Below are positions 12,801-21,612 of a DNA stretch of 64,000 nt, one piece after another (position 1 is the first letter of the stretch; every line of letters begins with the position of its first letter). Source of the DNA: Crocodylus rhombifer (lineage: Eukaryota; Chordata; Crocodylia; Crocodylidae); contig JAVSML010001165.1 of NCBI GenBank assembly GCA_038503035.1, positions 525,011 through 589,010 on the forward strand, written 5' to 3'. A model generated the notes under the pieces. That model was given only the letters and a program-made list of their open reading frames with translations. It was not told where the DNA came from and did no database searches. The translations under genes were made by a program, and so were the position numbers.

Positions 12801-13323
12801 TTGCCCGTTTGATGGATTTCACTGTTATATAGTTCTATTTTCCTGAATGTCAACCACAAACCCAGCCTGCCCATTTCATAAGAAGAGGTTCAAAATGAGT
12901 CAGACAAACTTTAGATACGTTCTTTAAATAGGGTCCAAAGTACTTTATCTGTATATTATGCATATAGATGTAATTCATTTCCTTGCTTTAGTCAATCAGT
13001 AGAAGGCCGACACAGAAAAGAAATTATAGGAGGCAGCTTTCTCTAATAAAAACCTAAGGCGGCTGTATACCTTTAAGGATATGATTGGTTTATTTTTTTA
13101 AAATAGTTCCTATTTTGGGAAGAGATTTAACTGAAGGGAAATTCTTTTTCTGAAGGAAGTAATGATGAAGTACAGTTAACAAAAGTATTTCATTTTCCCC
13201 AAACAGCTTCAGCTTTCAACTTACAATATTCATTAATACTTCAGGATTTACATCCATTAGGCTCATATATCCTTCCAACTTCCCAATGCCATACATCAAA
13301 TAAGTTACAATAAACAGCCACAT
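724..13323 (-). CDS. LIPM-like: LIPM-like acid lipase gene A, coding exons 1-6 (3' part off the left edge)
   Basis: This is an alpha/beta-hydrolase of the acid lipase family (LIPA, LIPF, LIPK, LIPM, LIPN). These enzymes are secreted or lysosomal and cleave acyl esters of glycerides or sterols. Six coding exons are joined by GT/AG introns and give 269 uninterrupted codons; the family is about 400 residues long. A hydrophobic signal peptide starts [12 protein letters not shown]. Residues 34-72 carry the G-Y-P-S-E-E-Y and [14 protein letters not shown] lid-strand motifs. The nucleophile is Ser170 in G-F-S-Q-G (usually G-H-S-Q-G). Residues 177-199, [12 protein letters not shown] onward, strongly resemble LIPM. 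The oxyanion H-G-L motif reads S-G-L (Ser82), and the conserved G-N-S-R-G-N-T-W-S-R-K-H segment reads [12 protein letters not shown], so activity may be altered. The catalytic Asp and His lie in exons outside the window. The family call is secure; orthology to LIPM is an inference. Confidence 0.93.
927..2020. mobile_element. inverted-repeat element (CTAGGTACAGACATT ends), gene A intron
   Basis: The left end reads CTAGGTACAGACATT and the right end, on the other strand, reads CTAAGTACAGATGTT, so the termini are imperfect inverted repeats. The inside is GC-rich and low in complexity from about 1150 to 1920. A similar element with related ends sits in gene B at 54695-56122. I saw no clear target duplication, so the boundaries are approximate. 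It is probably a non-autonomous DNA transposon. Confidence 0.5.
2398..2580 (-). repeat. retroposon 3'-tail copy (CR1/SINE-like)
   Basis: On the minus strand this reads as a tail with GTTGGTTTAATAAAAGAT, then a CCTTGCCTCCTG-like block, then GGCTACGGC. The same layout (GTTGGTCTACTAAAAGAT, CCTTGTCTGCC, CAGCTACAACC) is present on the plus strand at 39335-39490. An AAGCTTGTCTAATAAAA-type block is also found at 10185-10215. The family is a retroposon tail widespread in reptiles; the exact name needs a repeat library. Confidence 0.55.
2581..3048. other. intronic sequence, nothing recognised
   Basis: This is AT-rich intron 5 of gene A between the retroposon tail and coding exon 5. No exon-like or repeat structure was recognised. 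Confidence 0.6.
3049..3185 (-). CDS. LIPM-like: gene A coding exon 5 (137 nt)
   Basis: The exon is flanked by CTCAG| and |GTGTGT. It encodes 45 codons plus the split glycine. The peptide starts [16 protein letters not shown] and continues A-L-A-P-I-T, the strand after the nucleophile elbow. The gene B counterpart (50326-50459) is one codon shorter. Confidence 0.93.
3556..5057. mobile_element. hAT-like TAGGGCTG...CAGGCCTA element, gene A intron
   Basis: The ends are TAGGGCTGCGTGAAGCTTC and TTGCATAGGCCTA, imperfect inverted repeats of the family also seen at 44744, 50750 and 57319. The flanks AATTATAA and GTTTATAA match at 6 of 8 positions, as expected of a decayed 8-bp hAT duplication. The interior 3800-4750 is GC-rich, with repeated CTGCTGC/GGGGCAG words, and the gaattga/aatc-rich subterminal zones are themselves inverted. 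I see no transposase, so it is non-autonomous. The GC-rich reading frames inside are not genes. Confidence 0.75.
5058..5926. other. intronic sequence, nothing recognised
   Basis: This is intron 4 of gene A between two inverted-repeat elements. Reading frames of 107-133 codons near 5146-5778 have no recognisable motif or splice context and are treated as chance. Confidence 0.5.
5930..6543. mobile_element. inverted-repeat element (GGTGCAGACA ends) with internal palindrome
   Basis: The left end GGGTGCAGACAGAAGTG matches the inverse of the right end CACTTGTGTCTGCACC. Inside, TTTTCAGAATGGGAG near 6138 is mirrored by CTCCCATTCTGAAAAT near 6334. This suggests a foldback-type non-autonomous DNA element. 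No convincing target duplication was seen. Confidence 0.5.
6546..7237. other. intronic sequence, nothing recognised
   Basis: This is AT-rich intron 4 of gene A directly downstream (on the minus strand) of the nucleophile exon. No feature was found beyond the donor at 7231-7237. Confidence 0.6.
7238..7347 (-). CDS. LIPM-like: gene A coding exon 4 (110 nt), nucleophile exon
   Basis: The acceptor is TTACAG| and the donor is |GTATGT. The peptide [11 protein letters not shown] leads to [12 protein letters not shown], which holds the serine nucleophile (residue 170) of the hydrolase. The family usually has histidine where this protein has phenylalanine before the serine. Gene B has the same 110-nt exon but with alanine in place of the serine. 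Confidence 0.95.
8059..8257 (-). CDS. LIPM-like: gene A coding exon 3 (199 nt), oxyanion-hole exon
   Basis: The acceptor is TTTCTCAG| and the donor is CTTACAG|GTACCT. The 199-nt length matches the corresponding exon of gene B exactly. The peptide has G-S-N-W-V-A-N and [13 protein letters not shown], hallmarks of acid lipases. The H-G-L motif is S-G-L here (codon TCT), and the segment before D-D-Q-E-E-F has drifted. Confidence 0.95.
8425..8589. mobile_element. 165-bp MITE with GGGCATGTCTACAT inverted repeats
   Basis: The left end GGGCATGTCTACAT and right end GTGTAGACATGCCC are inverted repeats with one mismatch. They enclose AT-rich sequence without a reading frame, in intron 2 of gene A. This is a small non-autonomous DNA transposon. 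Confidence 0.75.
8794..9700 (+). mobile_element. possible LTR plus leader fragment of another ERV
   Basis: GC-rich sequence distinct from the surrounding intron ends ACACCA at 9491, followed by one base and TGGCGCCC at 9493, the start of lysine-tRNA primer sites. CTTGGTAAGTGG (splice-donor-like) follows about 15 bases later, as in retroviral leaders. TTTAAAAG near 9068 could be a TATA box. The left boundary is uncertain, no second LTR was found, and only the first 8 bases of the putative primer site match. Treat it as a candidate only. Confidence 0.3.
10150..10230 (+). repeat. retroposon tail fragment
   Basis: CCTGATGAAGAATGTCTTGC followed by ATTCAAAAGCTTGTCTAATAAAATGC matches the conserved central/tail block of the retroposon family seen at 2398-2580 and 39335-39490. 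Only this short portion is recognisable. Confidence 0.5.
10231..10958. other. intronic sequence, nothing recognised
   Basis: This is intron 2 of gene A between the retroposon tail and exon 2. No repeat termini or exon signals were recognised. Confidence 0.5.
10959..11076 (-). CDS. LIPM-like: gene A coding exon 2 (118 nt)
   Basis: The acceptor is CTGCAG| and the donor is |GTATCT. The 39 codons read [14 protein letters not shown], then [14 protein letters not shown], the N-terminal strands of the acid-lipase fold. The last base begins the split glycine codon finished by exon 3. The gene B exon is one base longer. Confidence 0.95.
11077..13224. other. gene A intron 1, nothing recognised
   Basis: The 2.1-kb intron lies between coding exons 1 and 2. 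I found no terminal inverted repeats, LINE reading frames or long simple repeats in it. Confidence 0.5.
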
Positions 13324-13332
13324 CTTGATTTT
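13225..13332 (-). CDS. LIPM-like: gene A first coding exon (start codon at 13323-13321)
   Basis: The acceptor TTTTTCAG| precedes nine untranslated bases and the ATG, so at least one non-coding exon lies upstream. The 33 codons begin M-W-L-F-I-V (hydrophobic signal peptide) and end V-N-P-E-V-L-M-N-I, followed by a GTAAGT donor. The gene B first exon has the same M-W-L-F-I-V start and V-N-P-E-Q-F-M-T-V end, which supports this start. Confidence 0.92.
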
Positions 13333-14880
13333 CTGAAAAACAATGTCACCATTAAAAACATGTATCAAAACTGAAGAAATATACTATACCATAGATACAG
13401 ATGACACTAACATGTGCTCATATGTTAAGGAAGGTATTTCATATAATGTGTCATGGTAACCAGGTAAATGATAGAAACATTTCAGTTTAAAATACTAAAT
13501 CTTTTACTTTGTCCATTTTGCCAGTCTAATCATTCCTGCATGTGTGGAAACATCCAGGAATAGAAGTGGGAAAACCCCCCAGTTCTAGTTACAGAGTTTC
13601 CCTCAGATCATTGTATTTGGGAAGAGAATTAGTGCGTCTCTCCCTGCCCCTTCACCAATCCACAGTTCAGCAGTGGATTTCAACTGACTATTAAATTTGT
13701 ATTAGGACAAGTTGACACAAATTAGCAGCATGAATAAATGTAAAGAGGGAAGTGTGTTGCTAACCTCTTTTCATTGTTTGTTTGTTTAATTAAGCACTTA
13801 AAATTGTAGATTGCCAACCTATTTTAATGCTCTGTTTTGGCTTTTGTTCATATCACAGACATACTGTTTTGTGTTGTTTTTAATGTGGTTGGGACTATGA
13901 TTACTCACGAAACTGGCACAGAACCCAGCCAGGAACTGCAAAAAACATGTAAGCAACTTTTATTCAAATTAAACTGAAGAATAACTGCTGTTTCATTCAT
14001 GGGAGTTGTCAGGAGAGATTGCTCAATAAAGCAGAAACTTGCTAATACACCCCTTTCCTCCCCCATAATTAAGTCCATCTTGTGCTTAGGGTGGGGTGAG
14101 GTTCTATAGAAAAAGTTGTCTTTAATCACGTAATCAAGGACTAGACCACTGTTCAAGGCACTGCTAGAATTTCCTAAATGTTGAATGCTTGACTTTAGAA
14201 CCTAACCATCTCCTTATAACATATTTTTTCACTTCCTGGGCTATTTAGTGAAAAGAGAAGAGTAAAATCAATTATATCACATGCAATTGGAACAACCTTC
14301 AAATAAATAGAATCTTAACCCTTCACTATGGCAGCATACTACCACTTAAGCTAAAGGATTCACTATTGTAACTGGAAGCAATAGAAAGCCATTAAATGGA
14401 CCCACAGGGAATAATGAGCCACTGGGTTCAACTATAAGTGTCTGCAAAAGAATCACAGGAACCCTTCCCACCAGCCTAGCCTGTCTCTTTCCTCACATAC
14501 CATAATATACTAGACAAACCTTAGCTATATGCTCTCAATGGAGTCCAAAGTACTACATCTGTTTTGGGGGCTCAGTTCAGTAGAATAAGTTACTGAAAAC
14601 TCCTGCACATACAGCTTCTGAGAGGCACACAAATTATTATTATGATATATACTTCCTGTAACATTTTTTTTTTTTATCTTTAGGTGCTTTTTATCACAAA
14701 TGAAAAATAGATGTACTTCAGCCATATTAGTCAAATCCTCAGCTTTCTTATCCCTGTAGATTTGTTCTGAGACACCAACTAAGTAGTTCAGAGACAATTC
14801 ATCAATCATTCTGTCCCAAGATTGATAACTAACATGCAGTTTTAATTTTGAGAAAGAAGAAATTATCAGTATCTACTTAC
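13333..14880. other. gene A 5' intron, nothing recognised
   Basis: This sequence lies between the start-codon exon and a candidate upstream donor at 14873-14880. No coding or repeat structure was recognised. Confidence 0.5.
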
Positions 14881-15066
14881 CGTACTGAATGGAAATCAGG
14901 TGCCTAAATGGCTGCAATTTTGATGATCTTAAACTCAGTGAAGCAGAAAGGAAGCAAATGAACAGACCACAGAATTCTCTCTGTAGGTGTGCCAGTCTTT
15001 AAAATGCAAAATCCTCTCTCTCTCTCTCTCTCTCTCTCCACAGTTCAGTGCAACATCTCTTATACT
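14881..15066 (-). promoter_or_regulatory. candidate 5' untranslated exon and promoter of gene A
   Basis: On the minus strand ...TTCAGTACG|GTAAGTAG gives a strong donor at 14873-14880 with no coding frame, as expected of the untranslated first exon implied by the acceptor at 13333-13335. A (TC)n tract at 15014-15038 and a TATA-like AAGTATAAG (minus strand, about 15060-15070) lie just upstream. The transcription start is not visible directly. Confidence 0.35.
15014..15038. repeat. (TC)n microsatellite
   Basis: Twelve TC units lie close to the candidate transcription start of gene A; they read as GA on the coding strand. Confidence 0.9.
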
Positions 15067-15069
15067 TAG

Positions 15070-16660
15070 TGCATTAGTATACTATTAAGGGAGTGCACAG
15101 TAACGTATATGTTCTCTTTCCTCATTAATGTTAAGATAACGTATCATTTAGCAGAAGGTAGGCAGTGCTTTGAAAAGAAACACCCAACTTCTCAGCTAAG
15201 AAATTATAACTACAAATTTCAGCTCAGAATACATTTGCCAGTGCTGTACAAAAGCTACTATGTTTGAGGGTAATACACAACAGTTTATTGTAATCCAATT
15301 TAGTGTCATTAGAAGGTAATCCATAGTCCACATTTCATCTTCCATATCCTTGGAACAGAGCTGCCCAATTTCATGTTACAATATTGCCTTAGGACCAGAA
15401 TTAGGATAAGATGCTGATTTTGAAATGACTTACAATCCAAATAGGTCATAGGTGATGCATCCAGAGTTTCAGACCAGTCTGACTTGTTCAAGCGTGATAA
15501 TGCAGGAACCTGCAGTTTCACTGTTCCTATTCTTTTTTTACCCTAGGTTCTACCTGTATAAAAGAAAAGTGATCTTAAAACTGCACGTCTATCCTTTAGC
15601 AGCCAATGAAATGATTTTTCACTTTCTCTCAGAAAAAAATCCCTTACACAAGGCCAGAAAAGGAGAGGGAGGGAATGTATGGAAATACAACAGTTGTGAC
15701 CTTGTTTTCAATTCCAGTGGGGGAGGGCCTACACCTTGCCTCAATTATCTCATCACTAGTTATATCCACCTGGTACCCAATAAGGATGTCTGTCCTGTCT
15801 TCTAACATTTGTAACCTGCACATGCTTGTTTCCTTGTGACAGTCACATAACCACATGTCCTCTTAACAGTTGTTATCCCTGGCATCCTTAATCAGAAATG
15901 ATACTTTTCGTTTTTCCTCATACATTTGTTCCTTAATACTTTTAATAATTCATTGTATTAGTAACTTATTTTTTTTCTTCAAAGATCCTCTTCAGTTTAT
16001 TTTAGATGCCTCTGCTGTGTTGGATCCAAAAAATAAACAAGAAATTTAAGTCTCTTTTACAAGATCTGTGGTTCTTCTGAATTTGAATACCTTTTTTATA
16101 TTTTGTTGAAAAAATATTTTATGGTGAAAACAGGTTGTCACCTTCTATCATACCACATCAAAAGAAAACTGGTGAAATAACAAAGGGTAGTAACAGATTG
16201 CCACTATTGCAGCAGGTGTCTATTAGCTTTGCGATGGAAGAGTGCCATTGTAGCTACCTCCACTGGGGCATCTTTGCCACAGAAGTGCTGCCCGTGTCCC
16301 ACTGTAGACTGGACAGGGGCAACCCTGGGTCAACAATGTACATGGAGGGGGAAAGGGGGAAGACACCCTTCCCTCCAAAAATTTGCCATAGCAGACACAG
16401 CCCTGTGGCAAGAGGTTGAAGGGGGAGCCCCTCAGGGAGCCTATGCCGCTGCCTGTTTCCTAGCAGCAGCAGTAGCATCTTCCATCTGAGTTGAGGGAGG
16501 GTAAACTCTGCACCATCCCCAACCAACCTGCTCTTCAAGGTTCGGTATGACCCCCTTTGCTACAGGTAAGTTGGGTGTCTTGAGGTTCTTCTTTCTTGGT
16601 CTGAAAACCTGCCTGTGATCTTCATTTGCCAACTCATCTGCCATGCCTCGATGAGAGAGT
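15070..16660. other. region between gene A and the provirus, nothing recognised
   Basis: The sequence is AT-rich up to about 16130, then a GC-richer block from 16180 to 16600. The reading frames of up to about 117 codons have no family resemblance or splice context. Confidence 0.45.
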
Positions 16661-17355
16661 TGTGAGATAGTGCTTATGCTAAGCAAAGCCTAGCATAATT
16701 AACAAAGCACTAAAACTCCCAGAATGCTTCAAGGAGGTTGAGGAGTCAGTGATTGACATTCTGGGGATCACCATCTGACCCTTGAATAAGAATGCTGACA
16801 ATGATAAAAATTGCAAGCAAGCAGCAGTGACGAAAGATAACCACATATTATGCAAGCAGAGTCTAGAAAATGATATATTTAAGGTCAAGCAGAGTCTGGA
16901 AAATGTTATATTTAAGGTCATTAAGAATTAGCATAAGAAGTGTAAAAATTATAATAAAGAGTGTATCACCTGATATTATAATATAGATGAGTTAACTAAG
17001 TAACCAATAGAAGTAAAAATTAGAAATACGTATGTATAAGTGTTATCGTATATAAGTAATAGTAAAGTTATGTTAGAGGCCTCACTGTGAGAGTGGGGAC
17101 AGTTTTGTATCTTTTGTCTAAAAAAAGATAAGGGACTCCTTTTAACTGAGCTGTTGACCAGTTCTGATATTACTAAGTCAGGCAGCCGCACCTAGCCTTC
17201 AGGTTAGAAAGCAAGGGCCTGATTTGGGAACCTCATGAAACAACAGGCCTCCCTAGTTTATGACTTTGTGAAACAATAAAAGTTTTAAAATTGAACATCC
17301 AGGTCTGAGCCTGTGCTTAATTCAGTCCGTACATAATTCGGCATGAACTCACACA
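16661..17355 (+). repeat. 5' LTR of the provirus (695 bp)
   Basis: It begins TGTGAGATAG and ends ACTCACACA. TATATAAG at 17049-17056 and AATAAA at 17275-17280, about 220 bp apart, mark promoter and polyadenylation signal. Two near-identical AGTCTRGAAAATGNTATATTTAAGG units at about 16860-16920 form an internal U3 duplication. Confidence 0.95.
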
Positions 17356-17358
17356 ATT

Positions 17359-17376
17359 TGGCCCAGTGAGCAGGGT
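17359..17376 (+). other. putative primer-binding site
   Basis: TGGCCCAGTGAGCAGGGT starts three bases after the LTR end, where a tRNA primer site is expected. Beyond the leading TGG it does not match the usual lysine, proline or leucine sites I know, so the primer is unassigned. Confidence 0.45.
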
Positions 17377-17469
17377 ACCCTCAACCCTAATTGTCACAAT
17401 CCTGATGATCCTGATTGTCCTTTAAATGGATAAAGGACTCGGTGGGCTACACAAGATTGGTTTTGTGGG

Positions 17470-17700
17470 GTGTGGTTGTGTATTCATCTAATAATCGGGG
17501 TCTTTGCTGTGGGCACAATACTTTGGTTAGATCTCGTTTACTGGGAACGGGATGGTTATTATTGTCACCAATTATTAAAGATTTCATATTATAATTCGAC
17601 TACTCAGGCATATTCAGGCAATGCTCAAGGTCCCGACCATTACCTAAAGTGTCGCAAATTCATTGAGTGGTTGGGACAGAAGCAATTAGGCTGGAGGTAG
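17470..17700 (+). CDS. leader ORF 1 of the provirus, possible membrane protein (76 codons)
   Basis: The frame begins close to the primer site. It encodes a short N-terminus, a hydrophobic stretch (about residues 5-23, L-I-I-G-V-F-A-V-G-T-I-L-W-L) and a polar tail with one N-S-T glycosylation sequon and two cysteines. That is the shape of a small type II or signal-anchored protein. Retroviral leaders do not normally hold such a frame. It could be a decayed accessory gene or a chance frame. No homologue is recognised. Confidence 0.35.
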   Translation: MWLCIHLIIGVFAVGTILWLDLVYWERDGYYCHQLLKISYYNSTTQAYSGNAQGPDHYLKCRKFIEWLGQKQLGWR

Positions 17701-17713
17701 AAGATCAAGGCCT

Positions 17714-18025
17714 GTGAGGAATCTCTTTACAGATGTATGTGACAAATACAAAATACCTAAAGAAATCCTTATGGGTCTCGTGGGAAAAAGTGTAAATTGG
17801 AAAGGGGAGGAAGAAAAAGATTGTCTCCATTGTCAGTTAATTGACAAGTGGGAAAAACAAAGACAATGGGAAAATTGGAAGCGAAATAAACTTCGTGTAG
17901 GAATAGGTATCATTAGTGGTATAGGAATTAGGATAGTTATAGATATTATTTTTTACTTTGAGTATGGACAAGGGGAGCAATTTTCCCCGAGATTCAGGGT
18001 AAACTCAGGGACCGACAGAAAATGA
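17714..18025 (+). CDS. leader ORF 2 of the provirus (103 codons)
   Basis: The frame begins 13 bases after leader ORF 1, in a different phase. It encodes a lysine- and tryptophan-rich N-terminal half containing C-L-H-C and then a Gly/Ile-rich hydrophobic stretch (about residues 62-84). It may be the continuation of ORF 1 after a frameshift, giving a two-segment membrane protein, or a separate accessory frame. Function is unknown. Confidence 0.35.
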   Translation: MRNLFTDVCDKYKIPKEILMGLVGKSVNWKGEEEKDCLHCQLIDKWEKQRQWENWKRNKLRVGIGIISGIGIRIVIDIIFYFEYGQGEQFSPRFRVNSGTDRK

Positions 18026-19297
18026 TTGCGAATTGAGGATTTATTCTATTCCACCCCTCCCTAAGAAAAATATTAAGTAGTCCCTAAAGGGAATAGGTAA
18101 AAATCCAAATAAATTTAATACAGTTCATTTAATAGCTGTATCTAACAAAATACAGGTTTATGGGCACTTTCATATGTTAAATGGCCCAGGTAATTGAGTG
18201 GGGACCTTCTTTCCTGGTACTCTCGGTAGGAGATTACCCCGAATTACGCATTCAAAATTATTTTAGCCCTTATCCCCGTTTACCTTTCCCCTTGATAGAA
18301 CCCTTGTTTTACGGGAAAGATCATTTATGAACGTTACTTGATAGATTCAACTCGTTTTAAATTAATAGTACAAAAAGAAAATGAAACTCTTGATACGGAT
18401 ATCGCAGCGCGATGTTGTGACTGTAGTTTGTTATTCCCTGCATGGAAAAATGAGGGATGGAGGACTAAGTTGTGGGTGTGTGCTTCTTCACGACATGTAT
18501 TTAACTCATGCATAACTACCGATTTTGATCAAGTTATTAGTAGTCAAAAATGAGCTTCATGCGTTAATATGGGTGGCCTCCCAAGATAAAGTAATAAATT
18601 TTCTTAGATGGTGGCCCAAACAAAAGAGTAGGGTATATTATTTAGCACCTACACCTGGTTGCTATGGAAAAATAATTGGTACACCCTTTTCCAGAGGCTG
18701 TTTCCATTGCTAAATCTGGAACAGGAGCCCTTTCCTTCCTGTTTGGACCGTTGGCCTCGATTGAATCAGGTGTGTGACCTTTGTCTTTTTTCCTTGCTTC
18801 CCGTGAAACCTCCACCCAATACATTGTTTGTTGCCTTATCAGGGATATTAGGATTGTCAGCTGGGTAAGAGGCTCTTTATGGGCTTGTGAAGAACATAAT
18901 GTAGAAATCTTACAAAGAAAATTATAATTGTTTGGAGGGACTATTAGAGCAGTACTTCCTGCTGTACAATCTTGGATTCTACTTTTAATAGGGTCTCAGT
19001 GACACCCTTGGTGTAAGATAAGAATCCCCAGGATTTTTTGCATCTTACACCCTTTGAATTTCATCCCACAAAATCATTATGAATATGAAATAATTCATAT
19101 TTTGAATAATTGTGAAAAGACCAGGCATCTAAGCACTGATTTTAAAGTGCTTAGTCTTTTAGCTACCCGAGAGCTTCCGTCTTTACCACTCTTATCCAAG
19201 TTTGTACTTCTGAAACATTTTCGTTTCAAAGATCTTGTTTTTTTAGAAAGAATCCTTTCGGGCCTAGATAGCCTTAAATATAAACAGAGAGTAAAGT
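18026..19297 (+). other. proviral leader with overlapping small frames
   Basis: This 1.3-kb stretch contains frames of 60-109 codons (18338-18553, 18525-18713, 18659-18868, 19054-19383), staggered across phases as in a decayed longer gene. One has the C-C-D-C motif. No family was recognised. It is unusually long for sequence between a retroviral LTR and gag. Confidence 0.4.
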
Positions 19298-19582
19298 ATG
19301 GCTTGTTCGAACCCCAATTCCATTCACATATGCCAGCCTTTACAAGATCTAACAGAAGCTTTGCAAAATCAGACGCCTCCTGATACCTCCTTTAGTCAAT
19401 GTGCATTTTTACGGAGTAATGCTGACTGTTTTGCCAATAATTTGATTGGAGAACGAGAGGGAGGAGTACTGCAATTGGTAGGAAACGATGTAAAGTTAAA
19501 TCATATAGTTTACCATCATAGGGCTATCCCTAGTGGTAACCCGATTTTGACAGACTTGCATTGCAGAATAGTATATCTGTGA
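19298..19582 (+). CDS. leader ORF directly upstream of gag (94 codons)
   Basis: The frame is in phase with gag and ends with TGA nine bases before the gag ATG. It either acts as an upstream ORF or is an N-terminal part of a longer Gag cut off by a stop. It has several cysteines and no recognised domain. Confidence 0.4.
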   Translation: MACSNPNSIHICQPLQDLTEALQNQTPPDTSFSQCAFLRSNADCFANNLIGEREGGVLQLVGNDVKLNHIVYHHRAIPSGNPILTDLHCRIVYL

Positions 19583-19591
19583 CAAACAGGG

Positions 19592-20371
19592 ATGGGAGCG
19601 GGCAATAACCCATCCCAGATATATGTCACTTTTAGCCCCCAGGCCTATCTGTGTTGTCAGCTAAATGGATGCTTTGATGACCCCAGGATTTTACTGGTAG
19701 CTACTCAAAAGGCCAATTGGGATGACCCAGCAACAGGAAATATTCATGGAGGATTGGGCGGAGCGCCAGCTTTGGAAGTAATAGTAAAAGACGAAAAAAT
19801 AGATAAGGGGGAAATATTTTTGTTACTAAAAGGACAATTGTTGAATAAAGTGTATAAGATAGCGGGTAGTCCTATACCAACCCCAAAGGATATGGAAGGA
19901 CACAAACGCATGGTAATTGCCATGTTTAAAGTTGCGGAAGGACACACAGACGTACCTCCTTTAATTAAAGAGGATAAAGAAAAATATCAATTGGCCAAAA
20001 AAGAACTTACGACCCTTCTGTTCGAAGCGTTAAGCAATCAGATGGTCAAGGATGTAAGTGATACTAAAAAAGCCCTGATATCCATGACTAAAAAATTGTT
20101 ACAATTATCAAAGATGCCAGAAAAACTGAAACCAATACCTTCAGCTCCTCCTTTAGATCCCCCTGAGTATGAATCAGCAATGGCTAACCAAGTATATCCA
20201 GTGGTTAAAAGTGAAGTAAGGTCCCAACAGCAACAGGGCCCTGTAGATGATCAAGGACAGGCTCCAGCACCAGTTATTACCACTTCTACTAGTCTTCGTA
20301 ACTTTTCTCCCGATGAACTGGCAAACATGTGGTTCAACAACAATATGGGGGAGGGTTTATCCAAGGATTGA
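19592..20371 (+). pseudogene. gag: gag, matrix and late-domain part (259 codons)
   Basis: The frame starts M-G-A-G, a potential myristoylation signal (Gly2), and gives a matrix-like region. A proline-rich linker holds P-S-A-P (residues 183-186), which recruits TSG101, and P-P-E-Y (190-193), which recruits NEDD4-type ligases; both are budding motifs. The frame is lost near 20340-20350 in a run of G bases; the capsid continues in another phase from 20329. The putative product is the structural polyprotein acting at the plasma membrane. Confidence 0.8.
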
Positions 20372-20976
20372 TAAACATATTTAGGGAAGGAGAAGAGTTT
20401 ACCCAGCTAACTACAGAAGAAGCTAGAGTGGTCTATTCCGCCTCTCCTCAGCATGTAATTCCTACAGGAAGACCTCCCTGGAATGAATGGCGTTTGGCTC
20501 AGAATCCCCCTCAGCCTGTATTAGACTATCAGTATTTTGTCTGGTGGTACCTATGGACAGCCAGACAAGGGGGCAGTTTTCAGATGTTTGAATTACTTGT
20601 TAAAAAAGTTCAAGAACCAGATGACCTATATTACTTGATGTTAGCAATATCAGTGAGCGCAGCGTTTACAGGCAGTAATTGGAGCCCAGAATGCAAACAG
20701 TGGAATCATGACACCGCTGTTTTACGCCATTCTAAGTTAGTGAATCAAAATTGCGAGGTTTCTGAAGCAATTAGCACCTTAATCTTGGCTAGTGCAGGGC
20801 AAGGAATTAGACATGTAATGGAAGGAATTTGGGGCTTGTTCTCAAAAGAGAACAAGTCACGTAAGTCCTCCAGACAAGTAATGGCCCTTAGCAATATGGG
20901 GAAAAGAGGACACGCATTTAACTCATATAGAAGCAACGGGACAGTTACCCCATTTAAAAAGATAGATCCCAGATGA
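20329..20976 (+). pseudogene. gag: gag, capsid/nucleocapsid part (about 215 codons)
   Basis: This continues gag after the frameshift. It is a helical capsid-like region, rich in W and Q (P-P-W-N-E-W, Y-F-V-W-W-Y-L-W), ending with a K-R-G-H-A-F remnant. That remnant resembles the middle of a C-x2-C-x4-H-x4-C zinc knuckle whose cysteines are lost (Asn/Ser/Tyr in place). It ends at TGA 20974-20976. The same phase continues open to 21177 (M-W-W-K-F-L...) and, after TAG, into the protease. Confidence 0.7.
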
Positions 20977-21213
20977 AATATGTGGTGGAAATTTCTTAAA
21001 GGAAAAGGGGATGACATGACCACCTGCGATGGAAAACCAGATTGGCTGCTTGAGCACAGAGCACAACAGTTAGGGTATAAGGATATTTCTCAGGGGCCAA
21101 ATCCTAAAGGTCTGCCTAAGGAAAACAGAAAGTTTGACCAATTGGACAGCCAGGAAGCCATGGATATATTGCAATAGGATAGCCAGGAGCGGGGTTGTTG
21201 CTCCTCACACTGG

Positions 21214-21612
21214 ATGGAGCAACTTTCTCTGGCTACAGAACCCTGCAGTGATGGTGATTTTAGACCTTTTGCTTTTTTACAATGGGAAGGAAAAAGTAAA
21301 TTATTCTTATTAGACACAGGTGCACAAATTACGGCAGTCACTGAAGGACGAGTAGAAACAGGGAAAGTTAGCGGAATATCAGGCGTGACAGGCCATGGAA
21401 TAGCATATGAAGTTCTCGGCAATCTAGAAGGGAGACGAGTTAAAGCTTATAGGGTAAAGGGACTCAAACACTGTATTTTAGGAATAGATAATATGAAATA
21501 TAATTTTTCAGCTTTTGATTTAAAAATTTTGCAGAAAAGTCAAAATGTCGCTAATGCCCCTGTTATCCTGATAAAAAAGGGACCTATCTATATTGCCTCA
21601 ATTTCCAATTAA
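21214..21612 (+). pseudogene. pro: retroviral aspartic protease (132 codons)
   Basis: F-L-L-D-T-G-A-Q-I-T (Asp34, nt 21312-21314) is the retropepsin active-site motif, and I-L-G-I-D (about residues 89-93) is the conserved second motif. The frame is the same as capsid, separated only by TGA and TAG codons, so Gag-Pro was probably one reading frame or a readthrough product. It ends with TAA at the junction with RT, which is in another phase. Confidence 0.85.
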
